Of a DNA stretch of 64,000 nt, positions 9,990-21,860 are shown one piece after another. The DNA comes from Chelydra serpentina. Taxonomy: Eukaryota; Chordata; Testudines; Chelydridae. Below the pieces are notes generated by a model, which saw nothing but the letters and a program-made list of their open reading frames with translations, did no database searches and was not told the origin of the DNA. Location of the stretch: contig JBAIAC010000026.1 in NCBI GenBank assembly GCA_037349315.1, positions 3,596,001 to 3,660,000 on the forward strand. The letters are read 5' to 3'. The position numbers were made by a program, and so were the translations under genes. Within the stretch, counting starts at the first letter, position 1, and each line of letters begins with the position of its first letter.

Positions 9990-10396
9990 ATGGGGTACTA
10001 GTTAACAGAGGGGAAATTACTTTTTGTAGTGCTAATGAGATCAATTCAATCAGGGTGAATGTGGCCCATTCCCAACAGTTGACAAGGTGGTGTGAGTAGC
10101 AGCAGAGGGAAAATTACGTTTTTGTAGTGACCCAGTCTTTATTCAGGCCTAATTTGATGGTGTCAAGTTTTCAAATTAATTCCAGTTCTGCAGTTTCTCA
10201 TTGCTCTGTTTTTGAAGTTTTTGTTGTTAAAGAATCGCCATTTTAAGTCGGTTATTGAGAGTCCAGGGAGATTGAAGAGCTCTCCTACTGGTTTTTGAAT
10301 GTTACAATTCTTGATGTCTGATTTGTATCCAATTATTCTTTTGCATGGAGACTGTCCGGTTTGGCCAATGTACATGGCAGAGGGGCATTGAAATCA
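9990..10396 (-). pseudogene. Penelope-like element fragment with GIY-YIG endonuclease
   Basis: On the minus strand the frame reads CPSAMYIGQTGQS, then KSDIKN and KPVGELFNLPG, which is the GIY-YIG endonuclease at the C-terminus of Penelope-like retroelements. The downstream 200 bp (plus 9990-10160) is 3' sequence without a frame. The reverse transcriptase part is missing: the element stops at about 10396, where an R2-like tail begins. Confidence 0.75.
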
Positions 10397-10640
10397 AGTT
10401 TACATAAGTTAAAAAGGAAGGTACTATACATCTGGGGTCAGACTTGAGTTATGAGAGATTACAAATATCAGTTACAAGGTTCATAAAATACATACATAGC
10501 ACGTAACCAGCATATACCCAGGTTCGGGTGCAGATGTTTTTAAAGCATCACTGAATAAGTGATCCTGAGATGCCACCCATAGAATTTATTTACAGTCCAA
10601 GTCAGTATTGGTGTAATAAATTCAACTGATTCTATTTTTT
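10397..10640 (-). repeat. R2-like 3' tail, isolated copy
   Basis: It resembles the tail of the longer minus-strand R2-like copy: CATCTGGGGTC, then GCCACCCATAGAAT and AGTCCAAGTCAGTA occur in the same order at 10870 and 12240. No coding part is attached. Confidence 0.55.
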
Positions 10641-10902
10641 AACCATGATAGTCTCACCTAGGGGAGGTGCACCATTCCTGGAGGTACTGCAATACGAGGT
10701 TGATCCGTGGAGTGGATGGAGCAAGCGCCTATTCCATCTCCCTGTTCCAAAAATCCGTATATAGTCCTCAGATAGAGGACATATCAGATATTCAACTGAT
10801 AAGAACAGATTTAAAATGATTAAAGTTAAAGTTTAAAATCAAATATACACAAGTTAAGAAGGAAGATACTGTACATCTGGGGTCGGGCTTGGGTTATGGG
10901 GG

Positions 10903-12195
10903 TGTGACGGGTTGGTATCACAGAAACCCTCTTGGAGCTGCCACCTGGTGTGCCAAGGTTATTTCTGCCCCTGCTTCCCTGCCTTTTCCAGCTTGGGACT
11001 CCAGAATCCTGTCTGTTTTGAGCCAGATCCGCTGATGTGCTGCAAACACAGACCCAGGTCCGAACCACGTCCCCTAACAGCTGTAGGGCTCCTGGAAGCA
11101 GTTCAGGAAGTGCTCTTGCCTGTGACACCCAGGTGCCCAACTCCCAATGGGGTTCAAACCCTGAATAAATCCATTTTACCCTGTATAAAGTTTATATAGG
11201 GTAAACTCAAATAGTTCGCCTTCTATTTCAAAGCTAGAAAGATATGCACAGCTGTTTGCCCCCCCCCAGGTACTAACATGTACTCCAGGTAACTTAATAA
11301 GTAAAAAGTGATTTTAATAAGTACAGAAAGTAGGATTTAAGTGATTCCAAGTAGTGACAGACAGAACAAAGAATTACTAAGTAAAATAAAATAAAACATG
11401 CACATCTATGTCTAATCACACTGGACTCAGATAAAAAACCTCACCAGTTCCAGCAACCTTCCTTTTACAGGCTACAGCCCTCCTAGCCTGGGTCCAGCAA
11501 TCGCTCACACCCCCTATTCATAGAATATCAGGGTTGGAAGGGACCTTAGGAGGTCATCTAGTCCAACCCCCTGCTCAAAGCAGGACCAATCCCCAATTTT
11601 TGCCCCAGATCCCTAAATGGCCCCCTCAAGGATTGAACTCACAACCCTGGGTTTAGCAGGCCAATGCTCAAACCACTGAGCTATTCCCCCCCCCCCCATT
11701 CTCTTTGTCCAGTCTCTTTCAGGTATGTCCTTGGGGGGGGGGGCGGCGGGTGGAGAGCCTCTCTCCTTAGCCAGCTGAAGACAAAATGCAGGGGTCTTCC
11801 CAGGGTTTAAATAAACTTTCCCTCCCCTCCCCCCCAGCATAATGTTACCCAGGAGTTTTGGGATCACATGGGCAAGTCACATGTCCACGCACATTTCAGA
11901 AACTAGCCCAGTGACATTCTTGGCCAAGCTCAGATGTGGATTGGGCGCATTCCTTTCTCCAGACATGATCCCATGCTCTTACCAAGGCTATGTATAAAAC
12001 CAGCAAATATAAAACCAATATTCATAACTTCAACAACAACGATACATGCATACAAACAGGAGAAATAGATTCAGTAGATCATAACATATCTCTGTAAAAG
12101 TTACATGGCACATATGTTTTATGCTACATTCCAGTTACATCATATATACATTTATAAGCATCTCCCCATAAAGTTTCATTGGGGACACTGTCACA
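10903..12195 (-). mobile_element. Solo LTR of a Gmr1-like Gypsy element (minus)
   Basis: It begins TGTGACGGGTTGG and ends GACACTGTCACA, with GGGG on both sides as a short target duplication. It matches in full the LTRs at 19821-20949 (minus) and 44306-45448 (plus), and the split LTR at 31616. A SINE is inserted at 11517-11697. It divides the tail of the R2-like LINE. Confidence 0.88.
11517..11699 (-). mobile_element. Turtle tRNA-derived SINE with CR1 tail
   Basis: Reverse complement of the 4233 copy: CR1 tail at the low end, B box (reverse of GGATTGAACTC) near 11630 and A box near 11675, followed by a run of C. It lies inside the solo LTR, so it is the youngest layer here. Confidence 0.9.
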
Positions 12196-14165
12196 GGGGA
12201 ATTGCAACATTATATATTATATGTGGGCTTGAGTACGCCACCCATGGAATGTATTAAGAGTCCAAGTCAGTAGTGGTGTAGACAATAAGTACATGGGTGG
12301 GGTGGGTCCTTCCGTTTGCCAGGGAAGGGAGGAAGTGGGTTATTTCCCTGGTCAGCGGTCTGGATTACTTGACCTGATACTGACGGTGGCCCGTGATGTG
12401 TTCTGTGTAGATGTCTCTGGACCACCTGATGGCGTCGAACACCACAAACACCTCTTCTTGTCTCATGAGTCGGGCGTAGCGTCGACCGACTCCGCACGCT
12501 TTCAGTACCGGCTCATTGTGGGGGTCCCATGCACCCAGGGCTCCCACGAGAAGGGCGTGGATCTGGACCTCATAGTCTTGGGCTCTCGGGGTGTCGGGCA
12601 GCGGAGTGTGCTTCAGCGCCTTCCACGCTCGTGCCTCGTGGAAAGCTGGTGACCTGTTTTCAAATGGCACTGTGATGTCTACCATGAGGACCTTCTTCTT
12701 TTCTGCGTCAGTCACGACAATGTCGGGTCGCAGTGGGCTGTCTGTCCCGAGGATGGCAGAGTCGACGGTGATCTTCCCCAGGGATGGCTTTCACCAGCCG
12801 GTTCTGGATGGCATTGTGGCGGTGCTGCCAGGCTCCAGAGTGCTGTTTGCATCCACACAGGACGTGGGGCAGGGTCTCGTTGGTGTAGCCACACTTCCTG
12901 CAGCGCTTTTCCCGGTTGCCCTGGCGGATAGCTCCGTTGAGGGGAACGCAGTTGAGTCGGGCCTGGTGGATGAACCGCCAGTCGGCGAACCTGGAGAAGC
13001 ACCCCCCCGGGGAGGAAGTGGTTACTGGCATCCCACTTGCTGGACACCTCAAACACCTTGCCCTGGTCCGGCTTCTGCTTGAGGTTCTCAGCATAGTGGC
13101 AGCGAATGGCGTCTTTTAAAGTCTTTTCCAGCATTGTTCTGGCGGTCGGGGTGAAGATGGTGTGGTCCAGGGTCTTTATGCACGGCACCAGTATTCCCAG
13201 CTCCCGGCGCTCCTCGCACCACTTCCAGCGGCAGCCAATCCTCTTTTCTAGGCATCTCGAGGCGTTGCAGGCACAGGACCAGAGAGGACAGGACTCCCGC
13301 CTCTCTCCCAAATTCAGCTTCCAGGGAGCCGCTGAGGTAAGTGGCGACGTCCTGCTCGGAGGGGCCCTGGCGATGCGTTTCCTGACCATGTCCCGTATGG
13401 CTTCCTTCGCAATGCTCCTCACCATTGGGTCTGGGCACGTCAGGAGGCGGAAGGCATGGGTGATCACCGCCACGTCGCACAGGTCACCCATCCAAGGTAC
13501 GTTGGCGCCGCCCTGCCTGTGGGAGATGTAGATGATGTTGGTTCTGGCCCCCTGGGGAAGGTAGAGCCATTTCCTCACCAGCTGCCTGATGGTGCTATCA
13601 GCCTTGTTCAGGGGCACCTTGGCTACAGCTGATCCTCTGCATCTCTTTTGTCCTCAGGGGATCAGGAAGGTATTGAGGGTGCTGATCATTTGCCAGGGGG
13701 CGAGCAGGGAGGAGTCGATTTGAGCCGCGTCCCGCAGGATCTCTGCAATGGTGTCTTCGGGGGTCTGTCGGATGTGAACTCCTGTGGGTGTGCCTAGGTG
13801 TTGGTATACCTCTCCTTCCTCACGGGAGGCCATGGGGTCACCCTGAATCAGGAACTGTGATGCCCGGACCAGAGCCCTGGTGTGGAGGGAGGCACACTTT
13901 TTGGGGTTGAAGCGGAGGCCCATCCACTCGGCAGCTCGGCTGGCGACGTTGAGCATCCCCTGGAGGCTTTCCGAGCTGTCGGCGACTGGGTCCAGATCAT
14001 CCGCATAGGCCAGGATGCTGATTCTCTTGCCATGCAGGTCGAAGCCAGACATGCCGCTGGAGACAGCTCGGATGAGCGGTTCCATGGCAAGGTTGAAGAT
14101 GATGGGGCTGAGGGGGCAGCCCTGTTTCACGCCACAGTGGATGGGGGTGGTGCAGTCCACCCAGA

Positions 14166-14681
14166 GCCAAGCCCAGCCAGCCCCCCAGCATAGGCACTGT
14201 AGGAGCTGCTACTGGGGTGAGTGCCAGCAGAACCCAACCCGCTGGGAGGCAAGATCCGACCACCCCAAGGCCTCCACCCCCAGACTATTTACTGGGTCGC
14301 GACAGGCCATAAACATTTACAAATGGATCCAGAACCCACAAAGGTTGAGACCCACTAGTCTAATCTGGAGTGGACCCTGAATTCTTACAAGTGGTTCTAG
14401 CTAGAAAAAATTCCTGTCAGGCAGTTATATGTTTATAGTCTTCATGCAGGTAACAAACACTATAATTAGGAGCTTGAACACTACAGGAATGGGCACAATA
14501 TAAGAATCTGATCCGTTTCCAAAACTTCTACCTCTTGGATTGACATCTTCCATGCTTAGACTCTAACAAGGTGACTGCTGACACACAACCTCCGGGACTG
14601 TCTGTCTTGAATGTGCAGTCAAAAGAATGTTCCTTTCTTAGCAGTGGGTTCACCTTATCCACAGGTTTTTTATTAGTTAAT
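14166..14681. other. No gene; one hAT-type right end
   Basis: Near 14342-14357 the sequence GGTTGAGACCCACTAG looks like the right end of a hAT MITE, but no left end is present. Nothing else is recognised. Confidence 0.4.
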
Positions 14682-15950
14682 CATAGAATCATAGAATCTC
14701 AGGGTTGGAAGGGACCTCAGGAGGTCATCTAGTCCAACCCCCTGCTCAAAGCAGGGCCAACCCCAACTAGATCATCCCAGCCAGGGCTTTCTCAAGCCTG
14801 ACCTTAAAAACCTCTAAGGAAGGAGATTCCACCACCTCCCTAGGTAACCCATTCCAGTGCTTCACCACCCTACTAGTGAAAAAGTTTTTCCTAATATCCA
14901 ACCTAAACCTCCCCCTCTGCAACTTGAGACCATTACTCCTTGTTCTGTCATCTTCTACCACTGAGAACAGTCTAGAGCCAGCCTCTTTGGAACCCCCTTT
15001 TAGGTAGTTGAAAGCAGCTATCAAATGCCCCCTCATTCTTCTCTTCTGCAGGCTAAACAATCCCAGTTCCCTCAGCCTCTCCTCATAAGTCATGTGCTCC
15101 AGTCCCCTAATCATTTTTGTTGCCCTCCGCTGGACTCTTTCCAATTTGTCCACATCCTTCTTGTAGTGTGGGGCCCAAACCTGGACACAGTACTCCAAAT
15201 GAGGCCTCACCAGTGCCGAATAGAGGGGAATAATCACATCCCTCGATCTGCTGGAAATGCCCCTACTTATACAACCCAAAATGCCGTTAGCCTTCTTGGC
15301 AATAAGGGCACACTGTTGACTCATTCAGCTTTTCGTCCACTGTAACCCCTAGGTCCTTTTCTGCAGAACTGCTGCCCAGCCATTTGGTCCCTAGTCTGTA
15401 GCAGTGCATGGGATTCTTCCGTCCTAAGTGCAGGACTCTGCACTTGTCCTTGTTGAACCTCATCAGATTTCTTTTCGCCCAATCCTCTAATTTGTCTAGG
15501 TCCCTCTGTATCCTGTCCCTACCCTCCAGCGTATCAACCACTCCTCCCAGTTTAGCGTCATCTGCAAACTCGCTAAGGGTGCAGTCCACACCATCCTCCA
15601 GATCGTTAATGAAGATATTGAACAAAACCGGCCCCAGCACCGACCCTTGGGGCACTCCACTTGATACCGGCTGCCAACTAGACATGGAACCATTGATCAC
15701 TACCTGTTGAGCCCGACTATCTAGCCAGTTTTCTATCCACCTTACTGTCCATTCATCCAGCCCATACTTCTTTAACTTGCTGGCAAGAATACTGTGGGAG
15801 ACTGTATCAAAAGCTTTGCTAAAGTCAAGAAATAGCACATCCACTGCTTTTCCCTCATCCACAGAGCCGGTTATCTCATCATAGAAGGCAATTAGGTTAG
15901 TCAGGTTAATCTCTGAATTCAGTAACTCGCCAAAGACCTTAGTCCCTAGT
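14682..15950 (-). pseudogene. CR1 LINE, 3' 1.27 kb with RT fragment
   Basis: The 3' end (low coordinate) has ATAGAATC repeats and the tail shared with the turtle SINEs. The minus strand reads a CR1 reverse transcriptase: [27 protein letters not shown] and the FADD catalytic box at 15862-15300. The frame then shifts near 15310 into the C-terminal domain ([32 protein letters not shown]) down to a stop at 14767. It is 5' truncated at about 15950, where a MITE-like sequence starts. Confidence 0.92.
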
Positions 15951-16270
15951 CAGTGGCGTAGCCAGGGTTAAAGTATAGTGGGAGCGGAGCTAAAAAAAGG
16001 TGCCTCCCCTTGTACTCACCCGGCAGCGCCCTCCAGCTGTTCAGTTCAGTTGACTTCGGCGGCAGGTCCAGTCCCTTCACTCACTCCGGATCTTCGGTGG
16101 TACCCGCCGCCGAAGTGCGACTGAAGACCCGGAGCGAGTGAAGGACCCGCCGCTGAAGTGCCGCCGAACAGCTGGAGCGCCGGCGGGCAAATACCTTTGT
16201 TAGCTCCGCTCCCCCTGTAACACTGGAGCACAAAAAAAAGCGCTGCTTCCGCACTAGGGAGCAATTTAAG
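15951..16270 (+). mobile_element. hAT-like foldback MITE, right end lost
   Basis: It starts CAGTGGCGTAGCCAGGGT and contains CGAAGTGC/GCACTTCGG-type inverted blocks, GGAGCGAGTGAAGGACC and a GCTCCGCTCCCCCTGT segment. The same blocks recur at 46205-46557. The right terminal repeat is not seen. Confidence 0.6.
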
Positions 16271-18184
16271 CAAGTACCTACTGTATTCTACTCAATGAGG
16301 AACTTCTCTGCAATAAAGAGAGAATAAATGTGTGTTGCTGTATTTGCCTTCAGGTTGGGATGTGGTGCTGGGGTAGCTACAGCAGGAGTACTGGAGCCAT
16401 CACCAGGGGAAGAATCTGGTTGGAGAACATGGAGAAGAGCAGGCTGAGGAAGTGGAGACAGTGACACAGAGGAGGCTCAGAACCCACAACTGCAGGGCAA
16501 TCAGAAACACAAGGAGCTTCTTGGTGGGTGTCTGGGACACGAAGTGACAGAGGCATGTGAGTTAGATCAGGGTCTTCCTGTAGCAGCTGGAAGCTCAAAG
16601 ACCATGCAAGCCTTGCCGATACTGCCACTTGGTGGAGATGCTCCCTGTTCTGGGCTTCCACCACCAGAGCAAGCCCCACATGCACAGAAGTGACTCACCA
16701 GCTAGCACCTCCTTGTGATGAGATTGTGGGCCTTCCTCGTAGTTGCCTCATTGATCCTGCAATGGCCTGTGTCTGTCTGGATCTTCCATGACCTGATCCT
16801 CCAGCCAGATCACTTAAAAGTTCAGTGCCCTTGTGGAGTATCTAAGTCCAGCTGGAAGTGGTCAGGTCCCAAGCTGGTTTCTCCTAGATGGCCTCTTCTA
16901 AGTCCTTTTGCCCAACTTGGCCCTGGTTCAGCACAGACTCCTTCCAAATCAAACAGTACTGAATAGAATCACACTCTTGACTCTTCTTTCACAGAATAGC
17001 AGGTTTCAAGGCTTCTCTTTGTTCCCTCAGTAGAAATCCAAAGCTACACACAAAATTAAATGTTTTTGCCTGTACTTATTTTAAAGCCATGAGGATACAT
17101 TTTCAGCCTCCTAACTATTTACATGAAATTATAACCTATAACATTACTGTAACAATTACTATGAAATCACTATAACAATGCTCAGTGCATCGTGAGCCTT
17201 CTGAAGACTCCCAACATGACAAACTTTGCATTGGATACCACACAATTGTTTTACAAAGATGAAAATGGGGGTGCTGGTGTTCCCCCAAGGTACAGAGTGG
17301 CATACACCCCGTAAAAATTCCCTTAACAGCGGTGGTAGAGTTGTTGTTTGAGGCTTTCATGGTTCTTGGTGGGTCTGACTTTTCTCATACCAACTGTCTT
17401 GATTTCAGCACAAGCACTGTTCTTGGCCGTGTAAACCCCAGTGCCATAAGGGTAATTATATATAAGGTTGGAATAATTCAGTTTTGAAACTGATCAAACC
17501 AGGTTTCAACACTGACTGTAAATCTAAGAATTAATTCCAAATTCCATTCTAATGCCATTCTTCCACTACACTCCTGAAAAGAGACCTAGATCATTTCTTT
17601 ATTCCAGGGGCCTCTGCTGTGTCTTTCCAATATGAGTGGACATGATCAGATAATCTTCAAAGTAATGTCAGTTGCCCCCTACAAAACTAGGTGCAAAACA
17701 GGAGTCCACTTTATTTACAAATAAAATAATCAGGCCCCAGGTCTACGTGATCAATCCAACAAGTGCTGATCAGATCTAGTAGCAGGCGCCACCTTCAAAG
17801 AGAGACGCCACCAGCAGATCAGATGCCCCCCTGTTATCTGTCGCTCTCATTCTTTTTTCCAGTCCTGTGTCTATCTTACTGTTGACTGAAGCAGAGTGCT
17901 CCACAGAGCCTCCCAGCTGGCCAAGTAACCTCTCTGAAGAAGGACATTTTAGTCAATTTTGGCTATAGCCCTATCTCTTCTCTATTTTCCTGCTCACCTG
18001 CAGACACATGCTGTTCCGCCTGGTCCATCTCCTCCTCCTCCGGAAGAAGCTGTTCTGCCTTCTCTGAAGGCATCTGCATCAGTAGCAGTGGTGTTTAATT
18101 GAACATGTTCTAGCTACAGGAAGTGTTGTGTCGTACATAGTAGCTGAGGAGGTAGAAGCAGTTCTCCCAGCAGAAACACTTCAA
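16271..18184. other. No gene or repeat recognised
   Basis: About 1.9 kb of intermediate-GC sequence. Open frames here are short and have no motifs. It may be unique intergenic DNA or an old unidentified repeat. Confidence 0.4.
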
Positions 18185-19205
18185 ATGGCTCCTAGGGAAA
18201 TGCAACCTAGATGGAGCTATTATAAGGTGGGTGCAAAACTGGTTGGAAAACCGTTCCCAGCGAGTAGTTACCAGTGACATAGGTGCCGACTCCATGGGTG
18301 CTCTGGGGCTGGAGCACCCACAGGGAAAAAATGGTTGGTGCTGAGCATCCACTGGCAACCCCCTCCCCCTGCCCATCAGTGTTTCCCCTTCCCTCCCGCA
18401 CCTCCCACCCCCCCGGCAGCCCCACCATTCAGCCTTTCCCCCTCCCTCCCCACGCCTCCCACCATCAGCTGTTTCATGGTGCAGGAGGCTAAGGGGAAAG
18501 GGAGAGGAGCAAGGATGCAGCGCACTTGGGATGGGAAGAGGTGGGGCAAGGGTGAGGCAGGGGCGTGGCCTTGAGGGAAGGGGTGGAGTGGGGGTGGGGC
18601 CTGGGGCAGAGCCAGGGGTCAAGCACCCTCCCGACACAATGGAAAGTCGACGCTTGTGATCAGTGGTTCGCATACTTCACTTAGGAAGGAACAATCAGTT
18701 GCACACATACAAAATGGAAAATGACTGCCTAGGAAAGAGTACTGTGGAAAGGAATCTGGAGGTCATAGTGGACCATAATCTAAATAGGAGTCAGCAGTGC
18801 AACACTGTTGCAAAAAAAGCAAACATCATTCTGGGATGTATTAGCAGGAGTATTGTAAGCAAGACACAAGAAGCAATTCTTCCACACTACTCCACGCTGA
18901 TTAGGCCTCAACGCAGAATTGTGTCCAGTTCTGGGTGCCACATGTCTGGAAACATGTAGACAAATTGGAGGGAGTCCAGAGAAGAGCAACAAAAATGATT
19001 AAAGGTCTATAAAACATGACCTATGAGGGAAGATTGAAAAAATTAGGTTTGTTTAGTGTGGAGAAGAGAGGACGGAGGGTACATAACAGTTTTCAAGTAC
19101 ATAAAAAGTTGTTACAAGAAGGAAGGAGAAAAATTGTTCTTCTTAACCTCGGAGGATAGGACAAGAAGCAATGGACGTAAATTGCAGCAAGGGAGGTTTC
19201 GGTTG
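18185..19205 (+). mobile_element. CR1 LINE, 5' part of a split copy
   Basis: It reads the CR1 C-terminal region in plus sense (ACTGGTTGGAAAACCG, GGACCATAATCT, CATTCTGGGATGTATTAG, GAGTCCAGAGAAGAGCAAC) with several frame breaks. It continues at 21086-21236. A MITE interrupts it at 18278-18658, and about half a kilobase of CR1 seems missing at that junction. Confidence 0.85.
18278..18658 (+). mobile_element. hAT MITE in CR1
   Basis: Ends CATAGGTGCCGACTCC and GGAAAGTCGACGCTTGTG are inverted. Flanks ACCAGTGA (18270-18277) and ATCAGTGG (18659-18666) agree at 6 of 8, fitting an aged 8-bp target duplication. The middle is C-rich then G-rich. Confidence 0.8.
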
Positions 19206-21081
19206 TGTGACAAAGCTTTGTCCTGGTCTCCATGGATCGTGCGTTTTCTGGTGGATTTGTGCTAGCCTTAGAGGCTCACTGTGACCCTCCACATAGCCCT
19301 TCTCTCTAGAGGCAAGGGTCACCGCCTACTGAGCCATTTTCATCATAAGCCAGCAAGGGAGGTGAGGAGAAGCTACCCTCCCTTGCACAGTCTTTGTAGT
19401 CTCCCAGTCTTGGTGATTAATTGGGGGGAGGCAAAGGGGGAGGGGGGGAAGAGTCCAGCCCACCCTCTGCTCCAGGCTCCAGCCTAGGGACCCTAATAAT
19501 ATCAGCTATGGTAGCTGACCTTTTAGAAATAGGACACATACAATTCTCTGGGCTACTTCCCCACAGCAGCCCCCACTTCCTCCTCCTCCTCCTCCTCCTC
19601 CAACTCCACTTCACTTCACCCTTACCTCAGGGTCTCCTTCTTTGTGCCTGATATGGTGTCACTCCACTAGCATAACCTCCTTCCACAGCTCCTGGCATCC
19701 ACACCTCACTGACTAACTGGGAGGCTTTTAACTAGTTCCAGCCAGCCCTTGATTGGCTTCAGGTGTCCCAATCAATCTAGCCATCGCCACTGCTTTTTCT
19801 AGAAGGATCTTAATTGGCCCTGTGACAGGTTGGGGCCACAGAGACCTGCTTGGTGCTGCCACCTGGTGTGCCAAGGCTACTTCTGCCCCTGCTTCCAGGC
19901 CTTTTCCAGCTTGGGACTCCCGAATCCTGTCTGTTTTGAGCCAGATTCCACTGATCTGCTGCAAACACAGACCCAGGTCCAAACCAAGTCCACTCACCAC
20001 TGTAAGGCCCCTGGAAGCGCTCTTCCCTTTGACACCCAGCTGCTCAACTCCAAGGAGGTTCAAACCCTTAATACATCCGTTTTACCCTGCATAAGGCTTA
20101 TACAGGGTAAACTCATAAATAGTTCGCCTTCTATTTCAAAGATAGAAAGATATGCACAACTGTTCGCTTTCCCCAGGTACCAACTCGTACTCAAGGAAAC
20201 TTAATAAGTAAAAAGTGATTTTAATAAGTACAGAAAATAGGATTTAAGTGAGTTCAAGTAGTGACAGACAGAACAAAGCGAATTACTTAGTAAAATAAAA
20301 TAAAACACGCACGTCTATGTCTATTCAAAGTTAACACAGATAAAAGCCTCACCAGATTCGGATATTTTCCTTTTTACAGGCTGTAGAATTAGCCTGGGTC
20401 CAGCAGTCGCTCACACCCCCTAGGGTCTTTGTCCTTTGTTCAGTTCCCCTCAGGAATGTCCTTGGGGGGGAGGAGAGCCTCTCCCTTTAGCCAGCTGAAG
20501 ACAAAATGGAAGGGTCTCCCCCGGGCTTTTATAGTCTTTTTCCCCTCCCTGTGTAACATCCTGTTACCATGGAGTTTTGGGATCACCTGGGCCAGTCACC
20601 CTTCCGCAACCAGCCTAACCAGTTGCATTCCAGACCCGGCCCCAATGTGGATTGGGGTCTGCAACGTCTTTTGTCTGTTAAGTGCTCGCATTTAACAGAC
20701 ACATTCTTTGCTCCAAAGATGATCCCATGCACTTACAAAGGCTATGTACAAAACCAGCAAATATAAAACCAATCTTCATAACTCCAACTACAACAATGAT
20801 ACATGCATACAAACAGGAGGAGTAAATTCAGTAGGTCATAACTTTCACAGAGATATGTTACATGGCACATGTAGCATAAAACATATTTTAGTTACATATA
20901 TACATTTATAAGCATCTCCCCATAAAGTTTTATGGGGAACACCGTCACAGGCCCCAGGTGTCTTGATTAACCTGGAGCAACTGCCATTTGGTTACCAAGG
21001 TATCAGGGATTTGCTTAGCCTGGGGCTAACATACTGGTTCCTCACCACTTTGCCATAGCCATCTGGCCTTGCCCCATCACA
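19206..21081 (+). mobile_element. Solo LTR (second family), split by another LTR
   Basis: It starts TGTGACAAAGC and ends GCCCCATCACA. The CR1 sequence is interrupted exactly: GTTG (19202-19205) and GCTG (21082-21085) look like a 4-bp target duplication with one change, and CR1 resumes with GACATTAGG. Net length without the inner LTR is about 740 bp. No coding region remains. Confidence 0.8.
19821..20949 (-). mobile_element. Solo LTR of a Gmr1-like Gypsy element (minus), nested
   Basis: It starts TGTGACAGGTTGG and ends AACACCGTCACA, with GGCCC as a perfect 5-bp target duplication (19816-19820, 20950-20954). It is the same family as 10903-12195 and 44306-45448 and is inserted in the LTR at 19206-21081. 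Confidence 0.92.
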
Positions 21082-21085
21082 GCTG

Positions 21086-21236
21086 GACATTAGGAAAAAC
21101 TTCTTAACTGTCAGGGTGGGTAAGCACTGGAATAAATTGCCTAGGGAGATTGTGTAATACTTAGTCCTGCCATGAGTGCAGGGGACTGGACTATATGACC
21201 TCTCAAGGTCCCTTCCAGTCCTACAATTCTATGAAA
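21086..21236 (+). mobile_element. CR1 LINE, 3' part of the split copy
   Basis: It continues the CR1 from 19205 (GACATTAGGAAAAACTT, AAGCACTGGAATAAATTG) and ends with the CR1 3' tail and CAATTCTATG. Confidence 0.88.
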
Positions 21237-21246
21237 AAACTAGGCT

Positions 21247-21860
21247 AAGAGGAACATAAGAATGGCTGTACTGGGTCAGACCAAGGTCCATCCAGCCCAG
21301 TATCTTATCTACCAACAGTAGCCAATGCCAGGTGCCCTGGAGTGAGTGAAACTAACAGGTAATGATCAAATGATCTCTCTCCTGCCATCCATCACCCCCC
21401 TCTGACAAACAGAGGCTAGGGACACCATTCCTCACCTTTCCTGGCTAATAGCCATTAATGGACTTAGGCTAGGTCTACACTAACCCCCCCTGTCGAACTA
21501 AGATACGCAACTTCAGCTACGTTAATAACGTAGCTGAAGTCGAAGTACCTTAGTTCAAACTTACCTGTGGTCCAGACGCGGCGCGCAGGCTCCCCCGTCG
21601 ACTCCGCCTGCTCCACGCGTCGAGCTGGATTACCAGCGTCGACGGCGGAGCACTTCCTGGTTCGATTTATCGCGTCTTGACAAGACGCGATAAATCGAAC
21701 CCAGAACATCGATCCCGCGCCTCCGACGCGACGGGTAAGTATAGACATACCCTTAACCTCCATGAATTTATCCAATTCTCTTTTAAACCCTGTTATATTC
21801 CTAGCCTTCACAACCTCCTCAAGCAAGGAGTTCCACAGGTTGACTGTGAGTGCAGGTTTT
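21247..21860 (-). mobile_element. CR1 LINE of another subfamily, split by a MITE
   Basis: It begins ACATAAGAATGGCTGTACTG then GGTCAGACCAAGGTCC, the reverse of the CR1 3' end seen at 5945. It resumes after the MITE with CCTCCATGAATTTATCC and continues to TTCCACAGGTTGACTGTG. Confidence 0.82.
21467..21752 (-). mobile_element. PIF/Harbinger-type MITE with TTA duplication
   Basis: Ends GGCTAGGTCTACACT and AGTATAGACATACCC are inverted. TTA flanks it at 21464-21466 and 21753-21755, and the CR1 reads through when it is removed. It is the reverse orientation of the pair at 4883-5463. Confidence 0.9.

Larger units (their letters stand above)
10833..14165 (-). pseudogene. R2-superfamily LINE (RT, CCHC finger, RLE), truncated and frameshifted
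   Basis: Reading down the minus strand, the RT core appears first at 14160-13654 with GVKQGCPLSPIIFNLAME and the catalytic YADD box. A thumb-like region follows (13617-13400). Next comes a CCHC-type finger (CRKCGYTNE, LPHVLCGC) near 12880, and last the restriction-like endonuclease (VDITVPFENR) at 12715-12365. A stop follows GHRQYQ. At least two frame changes break it. The 5' part is missing. The tail runs to about 10833 but is split by a solo LTR at 10903-12195. It is much more complete than the plus-strand remnant at 8318. Confidence 0.85.

Noticed and set aside
14342..14357. Complete hAT MITE ending GGTTGAGACCCACTAG
   Set aside because: No left terminal repeat or target duplication could be found.
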